Positions 39,493 to 48,199 of a stretch of DNA of 64,000 nt are shown piece by piece. The first letter of the stretch is position 1. Every line of letters begins with the position of its first letter. A model generated the notes under the pieces. That model worked only from the letters and a program-made list of their open reading frames with translations. It was not told where the DNA came from and searched no databases. The DNA lies in contig NZ_JAAN01000036.1 in assembly GCF_000559025.1 (NCBI RefSeq), positions 1 through 64,000 of the forward strand. The letters run 5' to 3'. This stretch comes from Luteimonas huabeiensis HB2. Its GTDB lineage: Bacteria; Pseudomonadota; Gammaproteobacteria; Xanthomonadales; Xanthomonadaceae. The translations under genes and the position numbers were made by a program.

Positions 39493-40809
39493 ATGGCCAG
39501 CTTCTTCCGCCGCAAGCCACCCGCCGACCGCAAGGACACGACGACCAGCCGCGGCTACAGCATCGAGGAACTGGCCGCAGCCTTTCCCAGCGCGCCGGCC
39601 GGCCCCGCGGCGCCGGAAACGCCGGCGCCGGAGACCGACGCCCCCGTCGTAGCCGAAGCGCCCATCGCGGCCGAAGCCCCCATCGCCGCCGAACCGCCCG
39701 CCGCACCCGCACCCGCGCCCGCGCCCGCACCCGCGCCGGCACCGCCGCCCGCGCCCGCACCGGAACCCGCCACGCTCCCGGCGCCGTCCGCGCCCGCAGC
39801 GACGACGCCGACCGCACCGCCGCCCACCGTCGAGCCCGCCGCGGCCGGCGCCCCGCCGCCGGCCGCCGAGGGCCGCTCGGGCTGGCGCGAACGCCTGCGC
39901 GGCAGCGCCTTCGCGCGCAGCCTGGGCGGCCTGTTCTCGCGCAACCCGCGCCTGGACGACGACCTGCTCGACGAGATCGAGACCGCGCTGCTGATGGCCG
40001 ACGTCGGCGTCGCCGCGACCACCTCGCTGGTGGACGCGATGCGCAAGCGCATGAAGGCGCGCGAGTTCGCCGACGCCAACGCGCTGCTCGCCGCGCTGCG
40101 CGCCGACCTGATCGCGCTGCTGCGCCCGGTCGCGCAGCCGCTGGCGATCGACGCCGGCGCCAGGCCCTTCGTGATCCTCACCGTCGGCGTCAACGGCGTC
40201 GGCAAGACCACCACCATCGGCAAGCTCGCCCGCCGCTACAAGGACGAGGGCCGCAGCCTGATGCTGGCCGCCGGCGACACCTTCCGTGCCGCCGCGGTCG
40301 CGCAGTTGCAGGCCTGGGGCGAGCGCAACGGCGTGGCGGTGATCGCCCAGGGCCAGGATGCCGATCCGGCCTCGGTCGCCTTCGACGCGCTGCAGGCCGC
40401 GCGCGCGCGCGGCACCGAGGTGCTGATCGCCGACACCGCCGGGCGCCTGCACACCCAGCAGGGGCTGATGGCCGAGCTGGGCAAGATCCGCCGCGTGCTG
40501 GGCAAGATCGACCCCGACGCGCCGCACGAGGTGCTGATGGTGGTCGATGGCACCACCGGCCAGAACGCCGTCTCGCAGCTGCGCCAGTTCCACGCCGCGG
40601 TGCGGGTGACCGGCCTGGTGGTGACCAAGCTCGACGGCACCGCCAAGGGCGGCGTGGTGTTCGCGCTGGCGCGCGAGTTCGGCATCCCGATCCGCTACGC
40701 CGGCATCGGCGAGCGGCCGGAGGATCTGCGCGTGTTCGACGCCGAGGCCTTCGTCGATGCCCTGCTGCCCGAATCGCTCGGGCGCGACGGGACGGCCGCC
40801 GCGCAGTGA
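39493..40809 (+). CDS. ftsY: signal recognition particle receptor FtsY
   Basis: A 438-residue SRP GTPase that docks translating ribosomes at the inner membrane. After a short basic N-terminus comes an Ala/Pro-rich linker (about 38-126, largely AP repeats) that replaces the acidic A domain of E. coli. The NG domain follows: GVNGVGKTTT (232-241), DTAGRLHTQ and the closing loop TKLDGTAKGG. The stop overlaps the next start (GTGA). Confidence 0.97.
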   Translation: MASFFRRKPPADRKDTTTSRGYSIEELAAAFPSAPAGPAAPETPAPETDAPVVAEAPIAAEAPIAAEPPAAPAPAPAPAPAPAPPPAPAPEPATLPAPSAPAATTPTAPPPTVEPAAAGAPPPAAEGRSGWRERLRGSAFARSLGGLFSRNPRLDDDLLDEIETALLMADVGVAATTSLVDAMRKRMKAREFADANALLAALRADLIALLRPVAQPLAIDAGARPFVILTVGVNGVGKTTTIGKLARRYKDEGRSLMLAAGDTFRAAAVAQLQAWGERNGVAVIAQGQDADPASVAFDALQAARARGTEVLIADTAGRLHTQQGLMAELGKIRRVLGKIDPDAPHEVLMVVDGTTGQNAVSQLRQFHAAVRVTGLVVTKLDGTAKGGVVFALAREFGIPIRYAGIGERPEDLRVFDAEAFVDALLPESLGRDGTAAAQ

Positions 40810-42041
40810 GGCGCCGGCGCGCGATCGCGCTGGCCGTGATCGTGGCGCTGCTGGCGGTGGCGCTGGGCGCGCTGTACTGGGCGAGCCGCGCCGCCACCGT
40901 CGGCGCCTTCGCCCTGCGCATGGCCGGCGACGCGCTCGACCTCGACATCCGCGCCGGCGGCTTCGAATACCGCCTGCGCGGCACCCCGCAGTTGGTCGCG
41001 CGCGACGTGGTCGCCCGCCAGCCCGGCGCCGACGTCGCGCTGCTGACCGCCGGGCGCGTGTCGATTTCCGTGCCGTGGGCCACCCTGCGCGCGCGCGGCG
41101 CGTCGCTGGACGTGACCCGGCTCGAACTGGACGCCCCGGCGCTCGACCTGGCCGCCTTCCAGCGCTGGTGGGCCACCCGTCCGCCGGGCGAAGGCCGCAC
41201 GCCCAGCTTCGCCGAGGGTATCGCGGCCGCCGACGGCCGCATCGTCGCCCCCGGGTGGCGGCTCGACGCGCTCGGCCTCGACCTGCCGCGCTTCGCGCCC
41301 GGCGCGCCGCTGCGCGCGCACGTGCGCGGCCGCTACGAGAGCGGCGGCCTGCGCGCGCCCTTCGACCTGCGCCTGGCGATGACCCGCGCTTCCGCCCGCG
41401 CCGGCGTCGGCCTGGCCGGCACCCTCGCGCCCGCGGCCGGCGACTGGCGGCTGCCGGCGCGGCTGCGCCTGGGCGCCGCGCTGGACGCCAGCCAGGGCCG
41501 CATCGAACTGCACCGCACCGCGCTGTCGCTGCGCGCGCGCCTGCGCGGCGACGGCAGCGACCTGCCGCTGGTCGCGGGGATCGCGGGCGAGATCGCGCTG
41601 GCCGGCGGCGGCGTGCGCGCCGAACCGCTGGCGCTGTCGCTGCGCGGGAGCGGCCCGGTGCCGCGGCTGCGTGCGCGCGGCCTCGCCGCGCTGCACGGCA
41701 GCCTCGCGGTGGCACTGGAGGGGGAACTGGCCGACTGGCCCGAGGCCTGGCCGCCGCTGCCGCCGCCGGTCGGCGCCTCCGACGCGCCGCTGCCGTTCGC
41801 GCTCGGCTACGACGGCCCGGCCGACCTGGGCGCGCCGGTCGCCCTGCGCCTGTCGCGCGACGGCGCGCGGATCGAGGGTCGCGCCCGGCCCGGCGAACTG
41901 CGCGCCTGGCTCGACGGCCTCGACCGCGGCACGCCGCTGCCGCCGCTCGACGGGCGGCTGCAGGCGCCGCGGCTCGAACTCGACGGCGCCACCCTGCACG
42001 GCGTGGACATCCGCGTCGTCGACGACGCCCCCACGCCATGA
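40806..42041 (+). CDS. AsmA/DUF2125-like single-span membrane protein
   Basis: A 411-residue protein with one N-terminal membrane anchor (about 6-25) and a long Arg/Leu/Ala-rich beta-strand domain facing the periplasm. The repeated short strands (ARDVVARQPGADVALLTAGR, LDVTRLELDAPALDLAAFQR) recall AsmA-type envelope proteins. I do not have a firm family. It begins with GTG inside the ftsY stop and ends in an ATGA with mutY, so all three are coupled. No catalytic motif is visible. Confidence 0.65.
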   Translation: MRRRRAIALAVIVALLAVALGALYWASRAATVGAFALRMAGDALDLDIRAGGFEYRLRGTPQLVARDVVARQPGADVALLTAGRVSISVPWATLRARGASLDVTRLELDAPALDLAAFQRWWATRPPGEGRTPSFAEGIAAADGRIVAPGWRLDALGLDLPRFAPGAPLRAHVRGRYESGGLRAPFDLRLAMTRASARAGVGLAGTLAPAAGDWRLPARLRLGAALDASQGRIELHRTALSLRARLRGDGSDLPLVAGIAGEIALAGGGVRAEPLALSLRGSGPVPRLRARGLAALHGSLAVALEGELADWPEAWPPLPPPVGASDAPLPFALGYDGPADLGAPVALRLSRDGARIEGRARPGELRAWLDGLDRGTPLPPLDGRLQAPRLELDGATLHGVDIRVVDDAPTP

Positions 42042-43084
42042 GCGCCGATCCCTTCGCCCGGCGGCTGCTCGACTGGTTCGACGGCCACGGCCGCCACGAC
42101 CTGCCCTGGCAGCACCCGCGCACGCCCTACCGGGTCTGGCTGTCGGAGATCATGCTGCAGCAGACCCAGGTCTCGGTGGTGGTGCCCTACTTCGAGCGCT
42201 TCGTGGCCGCGTTGCCGGACGTGCCCGCGCTCGCCGCCGCGCCGCTCGACAGCGTGCTCGCGCTGTGGTCGGGGCTGGGCTACTACGCCCGCGCGCGCAA
42301 CCTGCACGCCGCCGCGCAGGCCTGCGTCGCCCGCCACGGCGGCGACCTGCCGCGCGACTTCGACGCCCTGGTCGCCCTGCCCGGGATCGGCCGCAGCACC
42401 GCCGGGGCCATCCTCTCCCAGGCCTGGGGCGACCGCTTCGCGATCCTCGACGGCAACGTCAAGCGCGTGCTCGCGCGCTGGCACGGCGTGGACGGCTGGC
42501 CCGGCCTGCCGGCGGTGGAGAAACGCCTGTGGGCGCATGCGCAGTCGCACCTGCCCGACGCGCGCATGGCCGACTACACCCAGGCGCAGATGGACCTCGG
42601 CGCGACCCTGTGCACGCGCCGCGCCCCGCGCTGCCTGCTGTGCCCGGTCGCCGACGGCTGCATCGCGCGCATCGAAGGCCGCACCGAGGAACTGCCCACG
42701 CCCAAGCCCGGCAAGGCCCTGCCCGAGCGCGAGACCCACGTCGTCGCGCTGGTCGATGCCGAGGGCCGCGTGCTGCTGCAACGCCGCCCGCCGACCGGCG
42801 TGTGGGCCGCGCTGTGGTCGCTGCCCGAGGCCGCGTCGGCCGGGGACGCGCACGCCTGGGCCGCGCGGCACGCCGAACTGGCCGGCGACGGGGCGGTGCT
42901 CGACACCGTGCAGCACGGTTTCACCCACTTCCGCCTGCGCTTGCACCCGCTGCTGTGGCGCCCGGTGACCCCGCGGCTCGCGGTGCGCGACAATGACGAC
43001 CTGCGCTGGGTCGCCGCAAGCGACCTCGACGCGCTCGGCATCCCCGCCCCCATCCGCCGGCTGCTGCGCCTCGCCGGCGCCTGA
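42038..43084 (+). CDS. mutY: A/G-specific adenine DNA glycosylase
   Basis: A 348-residue repair enzyme that removes adenine mispaired with 8-oxoguanine. It shows SEIMLQQTQV with the catalytic Glu (about 35-44), the helix-hairpin-helix LPGIGRSTAGAILS (about 114-127), the [4Fe-4S] cysteines (CTRRAPRCLLCPVADGC, about 194-210) and a C-terminal NUDIX-like domain that reads 8-oxoG. It is coupled to the upstream gene and followed by yggX, a common pairing. Confidence 0.97.
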   Translation: MSADPFARRLLDWFDGHGRHDLPWQHPRTPYRVWLSEIMLQQTQVSVVVPYFERFVAALPDVPALAAAPLDSVLALWSGLGYYARARNLHAAAQACVARHGGDLPRDFDALVALPGIGRSTAGAILSQAWGDRFAILDGNVKRVLARWHGVDGWPGLPAVEKRLWAHAQSHLPDARMADYTQAQMDLGATLCTRRAPRCLLCPVADGCIARIEGRTEELPTPKPGKALPERETHVVALVDAEGRVLLQRRPPTGVWAALWSLPEAASAGDAHAWAARHAELAGDGAVLDTVQHGFTHFRLRLHPLLWRPVTPRLAVRDNDDLRWVAASDLDALGIPAPIRRLLRLAGA

Positions 43085-43111
43085 CGCACCGAAACCCCGG
43101 AGACCACGCCC

Positions 43112-43393
43112 ATGAGCCGCCAGGTGTTCTGCCAGTACGAGCAACGCGAGACCGACGGGCTCGATTTCGTGCCCTGGCCCGGCGAGCTGGGCAAGCGCGT
43201 GTTCGCCGGCATTGGCCGCAACGCCTGGGCGGCCTGGCTCGCGCACCAGACCATGCTGATCAACGAGAACCGGCTCTCCCCGCTCGACCCCAAGCACCGC
43301 GCCTTCCTGGAGGCGGAGATGGAGAAGTTCCTGTTCGGCGGCGGCGCCGAGCGGCCCGCCGGCTACGTGCCCGAACCGCCCTCCGCCGGCTGA
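43112..43393 (+). CDS. yggX: Fe(2+)-trafficking protein YggX
   Basis: A 93-residue cytoplasmic protein linked to iron homeostasis and protection of iron-sulfur enzymes. The conserved core is present: [22 protein letters not shown] (split here at Cys5), [21 protein letters not shown] and [12 protein letters not shown]. It is 27 bases after mutY and overlaps the convergent lipoprotein gene by 31 bases. Confidence 0.95.
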   Translation: MSRQVFCQYEQRETDGLDFVPWPGELGKRVFAGIGRNAWAAWLAHQTMLINENRLSPLDPKHRAFLEAEMEKFLFGGGAERPAGYVPEPPSAG

Positions 43394-43827
43394 GCCGCCG
43401 CGCCGTCGCGTACCTGGCGCTCGGCCTCGCGTACCGCCTTGACGTCGAGCGGGCGGATCGTGGCGATGTGGCACGGCACCTGGATCGAACCGGTGCCCAG
43501 CGCCATCACCTTGTCGAAGCGCGCATGCACCCGGTTCTGGGTGCTGGTCAGCGAGATCGCCTGCGCGAACTGCAGGTCCTGGCAGCGGCCGGTCAGCTCC
43601 AGCAGGTAGGCCTCGTTGGGCCGGGTCCACACCGCCACCGCGCTGTCGCCCAGCGGCGTCCAGCCGCTGAGGCTGCCGAAGAACTGGAAGCTCGGCACCG
43701 GCTCGCCGGCGTGGGCGCGGTGGATCGCGAGCTTCTGGTCGTCGGGAATGCGCCCGCTCGCGCAGGCGGCGAGCCCCAGCGCGAGCAGGCCGGCGGTGGC
43801 GGGAGCGAGCAAGGCGGATATGCGCAT
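43363..43827 (-). CDS. DUF6491-like lipoprotein
   Basis: A 154-residue protein with a lipoprotein signal (LAAC, about Cys22) and a beta-rich domain. Features such as [21 protein letters not shown] and a pair of cysteines ([18 protein letters not shown]) match the small Xanthomonad DUF6491 family as I know it. Function is unknown. Start at 43827 gives the signal peptide. Its 3' end overlaps yggX. Confidence 0.7.
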   Translation of the reverse strand: MRISALLAPATAGLLALGLAACASGRIPDDQKLAIHRAHAGEPVPSFQFFGSLSGWTPLGDSAVAVWTRPNEAYLLELTGRCQDLQFAQAISLTSTQNRVHARFDKVMALGTGSIQVPCHIATIRPLDVKAVREAERQVRDGAAAQPAEGGSGT

Positions 43828-43930
43828 CGGCGGCCTCCAGGGAAGCATCGGGGAACGATGCCCCGCAACATGCTGTCGCGGCCCGCGCACCGCAAGACGG
43901 CGGCCGTCGCCGGTTCAGCACGCATCGCGC

Positions 43931-43959
43931 TTGCCGCCCGCGCCGCGGCCCCGTATGAT
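43931..43959 (+). promoter_or_regulatory. sigma-70 promoter of the tRNA pair
   Basis: TTGCCG (43931-43936) and TATGAT (43954-43959) are separated by exactly 17 bases. The predicted start, near 43967, is about 30 bases before tRNA-Phe. A GC-rich tract between -10 and the start resembles the discriminator of stringently controlled stable-RNA promoters. Confidence 0.65.
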
Positions 43960-43997
43960 GCCGCCCTCGCACACGGCTCGGCCGCGTCGCGTCACTT

Positions 43998-44073
43998 GGC
44001 CGGGTAGCTCAGTTGGTAGAGCAGGGGATTGAAAATCCCCGTGTCGGGGGTTCGATTCCCTCCCCGGCCACCA
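43998..44073 (+). tRNA. tRNA-Phe (anticodon GAA)
   Basis: A 76-base cloverleaf: acceptor stem GGCCGGG with CCCGGCC, D-arm TAGCTCAGTTGGTAGAGC, anticodon stem GGGGA/TCCCC with loop TTGAAAA (GAA at 44031-44033), and T-arm with GTTCGATTC. The CCA end is encoded. It closely resembles the E. coli tRNA-Phe. Confidence 0.97.
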
Positions 44074-44081
44074 AGGTTCCC

Positions 44082-44156
44082 GGGCGGTTAGCTCAGCGGT
44101 AGAGCATTGCCTTCACACGGCAAGGGTCGCAGGTTCGATCCCTGCACCGCCCACCA
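44082..44156 (+). tRNA. tRNA-Val (anticodon CAC)
   Basis: A 75-base cloverleaf with acceptor GGGCGGT/ACCGCCC, D-arm TAGCTCAGCGGTAGAGC, anticodon stem TTGCC/GGCAA with loop TTCACAC (CAC at 44114-44116), T-arm with GTTCGATCC and an encoded CCA. It is 8 bases after tRNA-Phe and probably co-transcribed. CAC reads the GUG codon, heavily used in GC-rich genomes. Confidence 0.95.
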
Positions 44157-44170
44157 GATCGTCGCATCCG

Positions 44171-44196
44171 AAAAGCCGGCCCCGTGCCGGCTTTTT
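44171..44196 (+). terminator. rho-independent terminator after the tRNAs
   Basis: AAAAGCCGGC, loop CCCGT, GCCGGCTTTTT: a perfect 10-pair stem followed by a T run, 15 bases after tRNA-Val. The following 44197-44432 contains no gene that I can support. Confidence 0.85.
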
Positions 44197-44432
44197 CGTT
44201 TCGCGCCGCAGGCGACGGCTTTCCCGCCCCCACCTCCGTGCGGCCCTCCAAGGGAGCCGGCAGGATCCGTGTCAGGCGCAAGCCGCCGGAGTCCTGGTCC
44301 GCGCGCAGTCTTCGCCCGCCTGCCGGTCGTCCCGGCCATGTCCGCCGCGCTCGGCTCGAGCCCGGCGATCGTCCATGCCGACGCATGGCCCCCTGCGCGC
44401 TGCGGCGGCACCGCGCGCGGCCCTGAGCGCGC

Positions 44433-45947
44433 TCACCAGTACCCCAGCACCTTCCACCACAGCACGCCGAGGGTGCCGTAGATCGCCAGCTCCGCCACGC
44501 ACATGACCAAGCCCACGCGCCACCACTCGCCCAGGCCGACGTAGCCGCTGCCGAAGATCACCGGCGAGGTGCCGGTGGCGTAGTGGGTCAGGGTCATCAT
44601 GATGGTGGAGCCGGCGACCATCATCAGCACGAACGGGATCGCGTAGTCGGCGGGCACCAGTTGCAGGCCGACGGTCAGGAACGCCAGCATCATCGCGCTG
44701 ATGTGCGCGGTGGTGCTGGCGAACAGGTAGTGCGAGAACACGAACAGCAGCACCAGCACCGCGCCGGCCGCCTGCCAGCCCATGCCGCTGCCGGCGATCG
44801 CGTCCTTGAGGCCCTGCGAGAACCAGGCGATCACCCCCAGGCGGTTGAGCTGCTCGGCCATCATCACCAGCGCGCCGAACCAGATCAGCGTGTCCCAGGC
44901 GCTCTTCTCCGAGAGCACGTCGTCCCAGTCGATGGTGCCGGTGACGATGAGCACGAACAGGCCGACGAAGGCGACCACGGTGGGGTCGAGCCGGAACGCC
45001 GGGCCGAACAGCAGCGCCGGCACGTTGGCCCACAGCGCCAGCAGCAACGCGAAGGTGGCCAGCATGACCTTCTCGCGCGCGCTCGGCGGGCCCAGGCGCT
45101 CCAGCTCCCGCCGCGCGTAGCCGGCCGCGTCCGGGGTCTCCTTCAGCTCCGGCGGCGAGAGCAGGTAGACCAGCAGCGGCATGGCGAGGATGCAGGCCAG
45201 GCCCGGCAGCAGCATGCACAGCGCCCAGGTGGTCCACGAGAGCTGGAAGCTCTGGCCGGTGGCGCGGGCCACGTAGTCCACCACCAGCGGGTTGGGCGCG
45301 GTGGCGGTGAGGAACATGCCCGAGGTGATGGTGTTGGCGTGCATGTTGACCAGCGCCAGGTAGGTGCCGACCTTGCGCTGGGTGCCCTGCGCGGGATCCG
45401 AACCGAACGCGTGGGCGATCGAGCGCATCACCGGATGCACCACGCCGCCGCCGCGGGCGGTGTTGCTGGGCGTGAACGGCGCCAGCAGCAGGTCGCAGGC
45501 GGCCAGCCCGTAGCCGATGCCGATCGCGCGCTTGCCCAGCAGCGCGATGAACAGCAGGCCGATGCGGCTGCCCAGGCCGGTCTTCTTGACCCCGCGCGAG
45601 ATCAGGATCGCCACCACGATCAGCCAGATCAGCGGGCTGGCGAAGCTGGCCAGCGCATCGCGGATGGCGTCGGCGGACGAGGTGGCGGTGACCTGCGACA
45701 GGGCGACGATGACGATGGCCATCATCGCCATCACCCCGATCGGCATCACCTTGAGGATGATCGCGACGATGGTGGTGAGGAAGATCGCCACCAGCCCCCA
45801 GGCCTTGGGCGTCAGCCCCTCCGGCACCGGCAGCGCCAGCAGGATCACCAGCACGGCGGTGGCGATCGCCGCGGGCACGATGCGGAACGGCACCGCCTGC
45901 GCGAAATGCCCGAGCGCGCCGCGCAGGCCATCGATGAGCTTCGCCAT
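44433..45947 (-). CDS. DASS-family anion/dicarboxylate transporter
   Basis: A 504-residue inner-membrane transporter with about 12 helices. It belongs to the divalent anion:Na+ symporter group (CitT/TtdT/SODiT-like). Two substrate-coordinating hairpins are recognisable: FTPSNTARGGGVVHPV (about 178-193) and TSGMFLTATAPNPLV in the first half, and HYATGTSPVIFGSGYV near the C-terminus. Substrates in the family are 2-oxoglutarate, malate, citrate, tartrate or succinate. Start at 45947 (MAKLIDGL) is preferred because the upstream extension lacks helix character. It is a single gene. Confidence 0.9.
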   Translation of the reverse strand: MAKLIDGLRGALGHFAQAVPFRIVPAAIATAVLVILLALPVPEGLTPKAWGLVAIFLTTIVAIILKVMPIGVMAMMAIVIVALSQVTATSSADAIRDALASFASPLIWLIVVAILISRGVKKTGLGSRIGLLFIALLGKRAIGIGYGLAACDLLLAPFTPSNTARGGGVVHPVMRSIAHAFGSDPAQGTQRKVGTYLALVNMHANTITSGMFLTATAPNPLVVDYVARATGQSFQLSWTTWALCMLLPGLACILAMPLLVYLLSPPELKETPDAAGYARRELERLGPPSAREKVMLATFALLLALWANVPALLFGPAFRLDPTVVAFVGLFVLIVTGTIDWDDVLSEKSAWDTLIWFGALVMMAEQLNRLGVIAWFSQGLKDAIAGSGMGWQAAGAVLVLLFVFSHYLFASTTAHISAMMLAFLTVGLQLVPADYAIPFVLMMVAGSTIMMTLTHYATGTSPVIFGSGYVGLGEWWRVGLVMCVAELAIYGTLGVLWWKVLGYW

Positions 45948-46521
45948 GTCGTATCGCGGCAGCGCCGCCGGTCGCGGCGCACCTACCTTACTGCAGCGCA
46001 GCACGTCTTCCGATCGCCGGTTTTCGATGGCCTCACGATCCTGACTCCGCGCGTAGGATTTTTCCTACACGACGTCACGGCAAGCGCCTACTGCTTCGGC
46101 ATGGCGGAAGGCGCATGCTGGCCTCGCCCCGGCAGCTTGGTCATGCGACGGCACGGATGCCGCTCCGCAATGGAACGCCGACCAAAGGCCTTGAGCAAGC
46201 CTTGGAGCTGGGCCGGGGACAAACCAGTTTTGGCGACAGGATGTTGCCCGCCAGCGAGCCCTCCGGGGCTCGTTGACGTTTCTGGCGTCCGGCGACGCGC
46301 CGGCGCCCGGCCAGGAACGCGCGTCGTGCAGGGATCGTGCTTTACGCAACGTCGCCCGGCATCGAGCGCGCGCGACGGACGGTCCCGGGACGAACGGCCC
46401 ACGTCCGCGGCAACCGGCCCGCCCCGCCCGCATCGCCCGCCAGCGCCGGCGCGCCCCGTGGGCCTGGCCCTCCGCCCGGCTGCCCTCCCCGTCGCGATGC
46501 GCACGGGGGCCAGGCGGCGTG
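45948..46521. other. 574-base gap with foreign-looking fragment
   Basis: No intact gene is seen. Besides the palindrome at 46053, the minus strand from about 46250 to 46088 reads as KTGLSPAQLQGLLKAFGRR and further, ending at a stop. It has varied codons and less GC at third positions than the flanks, which looks like the C-terminal remnant of a foreign gene. A hairpin GAGCCC/GGGCTC lies at about 46255-46271. The stretch 46280-46521 is GC-rich and featureless. Confidence 0.4.
46053..46068. promoter_or_regulatory. perfect 16-base palindrome
   Basis: GTAGGATTTTTCCTAC has perfect 6-base arms around TTTT, in a region about 106-121 bases upstream of the transporter start. It could be an operator for a dimeric regulator or a small hairpin. 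I do not know a protein that recognises it. Confidence 0.45.
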
Positions 46522-48099
46522 TCAGGGACAATCGGCGATGCGCTCGAACGCCAGGTCCTCGAAGTCGTAGCTGAAGTCGGCCTCGGGATCGACCTTGCGC
46601 AGGCCCAGCCGCACGCGGCCGGCGTCGCGCTCGAACGTCGCCCAGACCTCGACGTCGATGGCGTCGTCGTCCCAGTCGATCAGTACGCCCTCCCCCGCGC
46701 GCATCAGGCGGCCGGCGAGCTGGGGCGACTTGGCGGCGGCGAAGGCGACGCCGCCATCGGCGGCGCACACCCGCGCCTCGCCGAACCAGGGGTCGCGGTA
46801 GACGCCGAGCGGCACGTCCGCCTCGCCCGCGGCCACCGGCCGGCGCGCCGAGGTGTCGGGCACGCGGCGCTCGGCCGGAAGCGCGTCGCGCTCGCGCGCC
46901 AGCGCCCGCGCGTAGTCCGCGATGGGCCGGGCGCCATCGGGCCGGGCGAACAGGTCCGACAGCGCCTGCACCAGCACCGTGCGCGCGTCGCCGCCCTCGC
47001 CGTTGATCAGCACCACGAATCCCGCGCCCAGTTCCGGCAGCAGGGTCAGCGCCGAGTACATGCCGGCCAGGGTGCCGGTATGCGAGACCTTGAGCCGGCC
47101 GTGCGCGTCGTTGAGGCGCCAGCCGTAGCCGTAGGCGTAGAAGCGGCTGCCGTCCCACTCGCGCAGGCGCGCGCCCAGCGGCATCGGCGTGTGCGCGCTC
47201 CACAACGCGGCGCGTTGCGCCTCCGACAGCCAGGGCGCGCCGTCCACCGTGGCGAAGCGCCCGGGCTGCAGCCAGGCGCGGGCCCAGACCAGCATGTCGT
47301 CCAGGCTGCAGCGCACGCCGCCGGCGGCGGCCATCGGCACCGCCGGCACCTGCGGCGGGTCCTCGCGATAGACCCGGTTGCGGCCCGCGTCGCGGCGGTG
47401 CGGCTGCGCCACGTCGCCGGTGCGCGCCAGGTCGAAGCCGCCGGCGACGCAGCGCGACATCCCCAGCGGCGCGAACACCTCGCGCGCCATCAGCGCCTCG
47501 TAGGGCGCGCCGCCCGCGGCCGCGGCCACCTCGCCGGCGACGATGTACAACGTGTTGTCGTAGGCGTAGCGGGAACGGAAGCTGTGGATCGGCTTCAGGT
47601 GCGCGAGCCCGGCGATCACGTCCTCGCGGGTGAAGGCGTTGGGCTCGGGCCAGAGCATCAGGTCGCCGGCGCCCGGGCCCAGGCCGCTGTTGTGGATCAG
47701 CAGGTCGCGCACCTGGATCTCGCGCGTCACCCACGGGTCGTGCATGCGGAAGCCGGGCAGGTGCCGGACCACCGGATCGTCCCAGGCCAGCCGGCCCTGG
47801 TCGACCAGCCGCGCCAGCAGCGCGGTGGTCATGGCCTTGCTGTTGGAGGCGATCTTGAACAGCGTGCGCGGGGTGATCGGCTCGCCCTGCCCCGCCCGCA
47901 GTTCGCCGGCGGTGCGGCGATAGGCGATTTCGCCATCGACGACGATGCCGACCGCGATGCCCGGCAGGTCGTAGCGCCGGACGGTGTCCTCCACGGCGCG
48001 GTCGATCGCCTCGACCGGCAACGCCGGCCGCGCGGCCGCGTGCGTCGGCCACGCGCATCCGGCGACGCAGAGCGCCAGGATCAGTTTCATGCCTTGCAT
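46522..48099 (-). CDS. exported beta-lactamase-fold serine hydrolase
   Basis: A 525-residue protein with a signal peptide (about 1-21) and a class C beta-lactamase/D-aminopeptidase fold. Motifs are S85-N-S-K88 (KIASNSKAM), Y180-D-N182 and HTG (KVSHTGTLAG), standing for SxxK, YxN and KTG. A C-terminal beta-barrel-like domain (about 400-525) follows, as in penicillin-binding esterases and D-peptidases. ATG 48099 is chosen for GGAAGG six bases upstream. It is last in a unit with the Oar-type receptor (100-base gap). Action on D-amino-acid muropeptides is inferred from context. Confidence 0.85.
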   Translation of the reverse strand: MQGMKLILALCVAGCAWPTHAAARPALPVEAIDRAVEDTVRRYDLPGIAVGIVVDGEIAYRRTAGELRAGQGEPITPRTLFKIASNSKAMTTALLARLVDQGRLAWDDPVVRHLPGFRMHDPWVTREIQVRDLLIHNSGLGPGAGDLMLWPEPNAFTREDVIAGLAHLKPIHSFRSRYAYDNTLYIVAGEVAAAAGGAPYEALMAREVFAPLGMSRCVAGGFDLARTGDVAQPHRRDAGRNRVYREDPPQVPAVPMAAAGGVRCSLDDMLVWARAWLQPGRFATVDGAPWLSEAQRAALWSAHTPMPLGARLREWDGSRFYAYGYGWRLNDAHGRLKVSHTGTLAGMYSALTLLPELGAGFVVLINGEGGDARTVLVQALSDLFARPDGARPIADYARALARERDALPAERRVPDTSARRPVAAGEADVPLGVYRDPWFGEARVCAADGGVAFAAAKSPQLAGRLMRAGEGVLIDWDDDAIDVEVWATFERDAGRVRLGLRKVDPEADFSYDFEDLAFERIADCP

Positions 48100-48199
48100 T
48101 TCATGCCTTCCGTCATCGCCCCCACTCCAGCCGCGCCCGCCCAGGCCGGCGCATGAACGCGGCACCGCCGCCGACCGCAAGGCCGCCGCTCGGCCGCGC

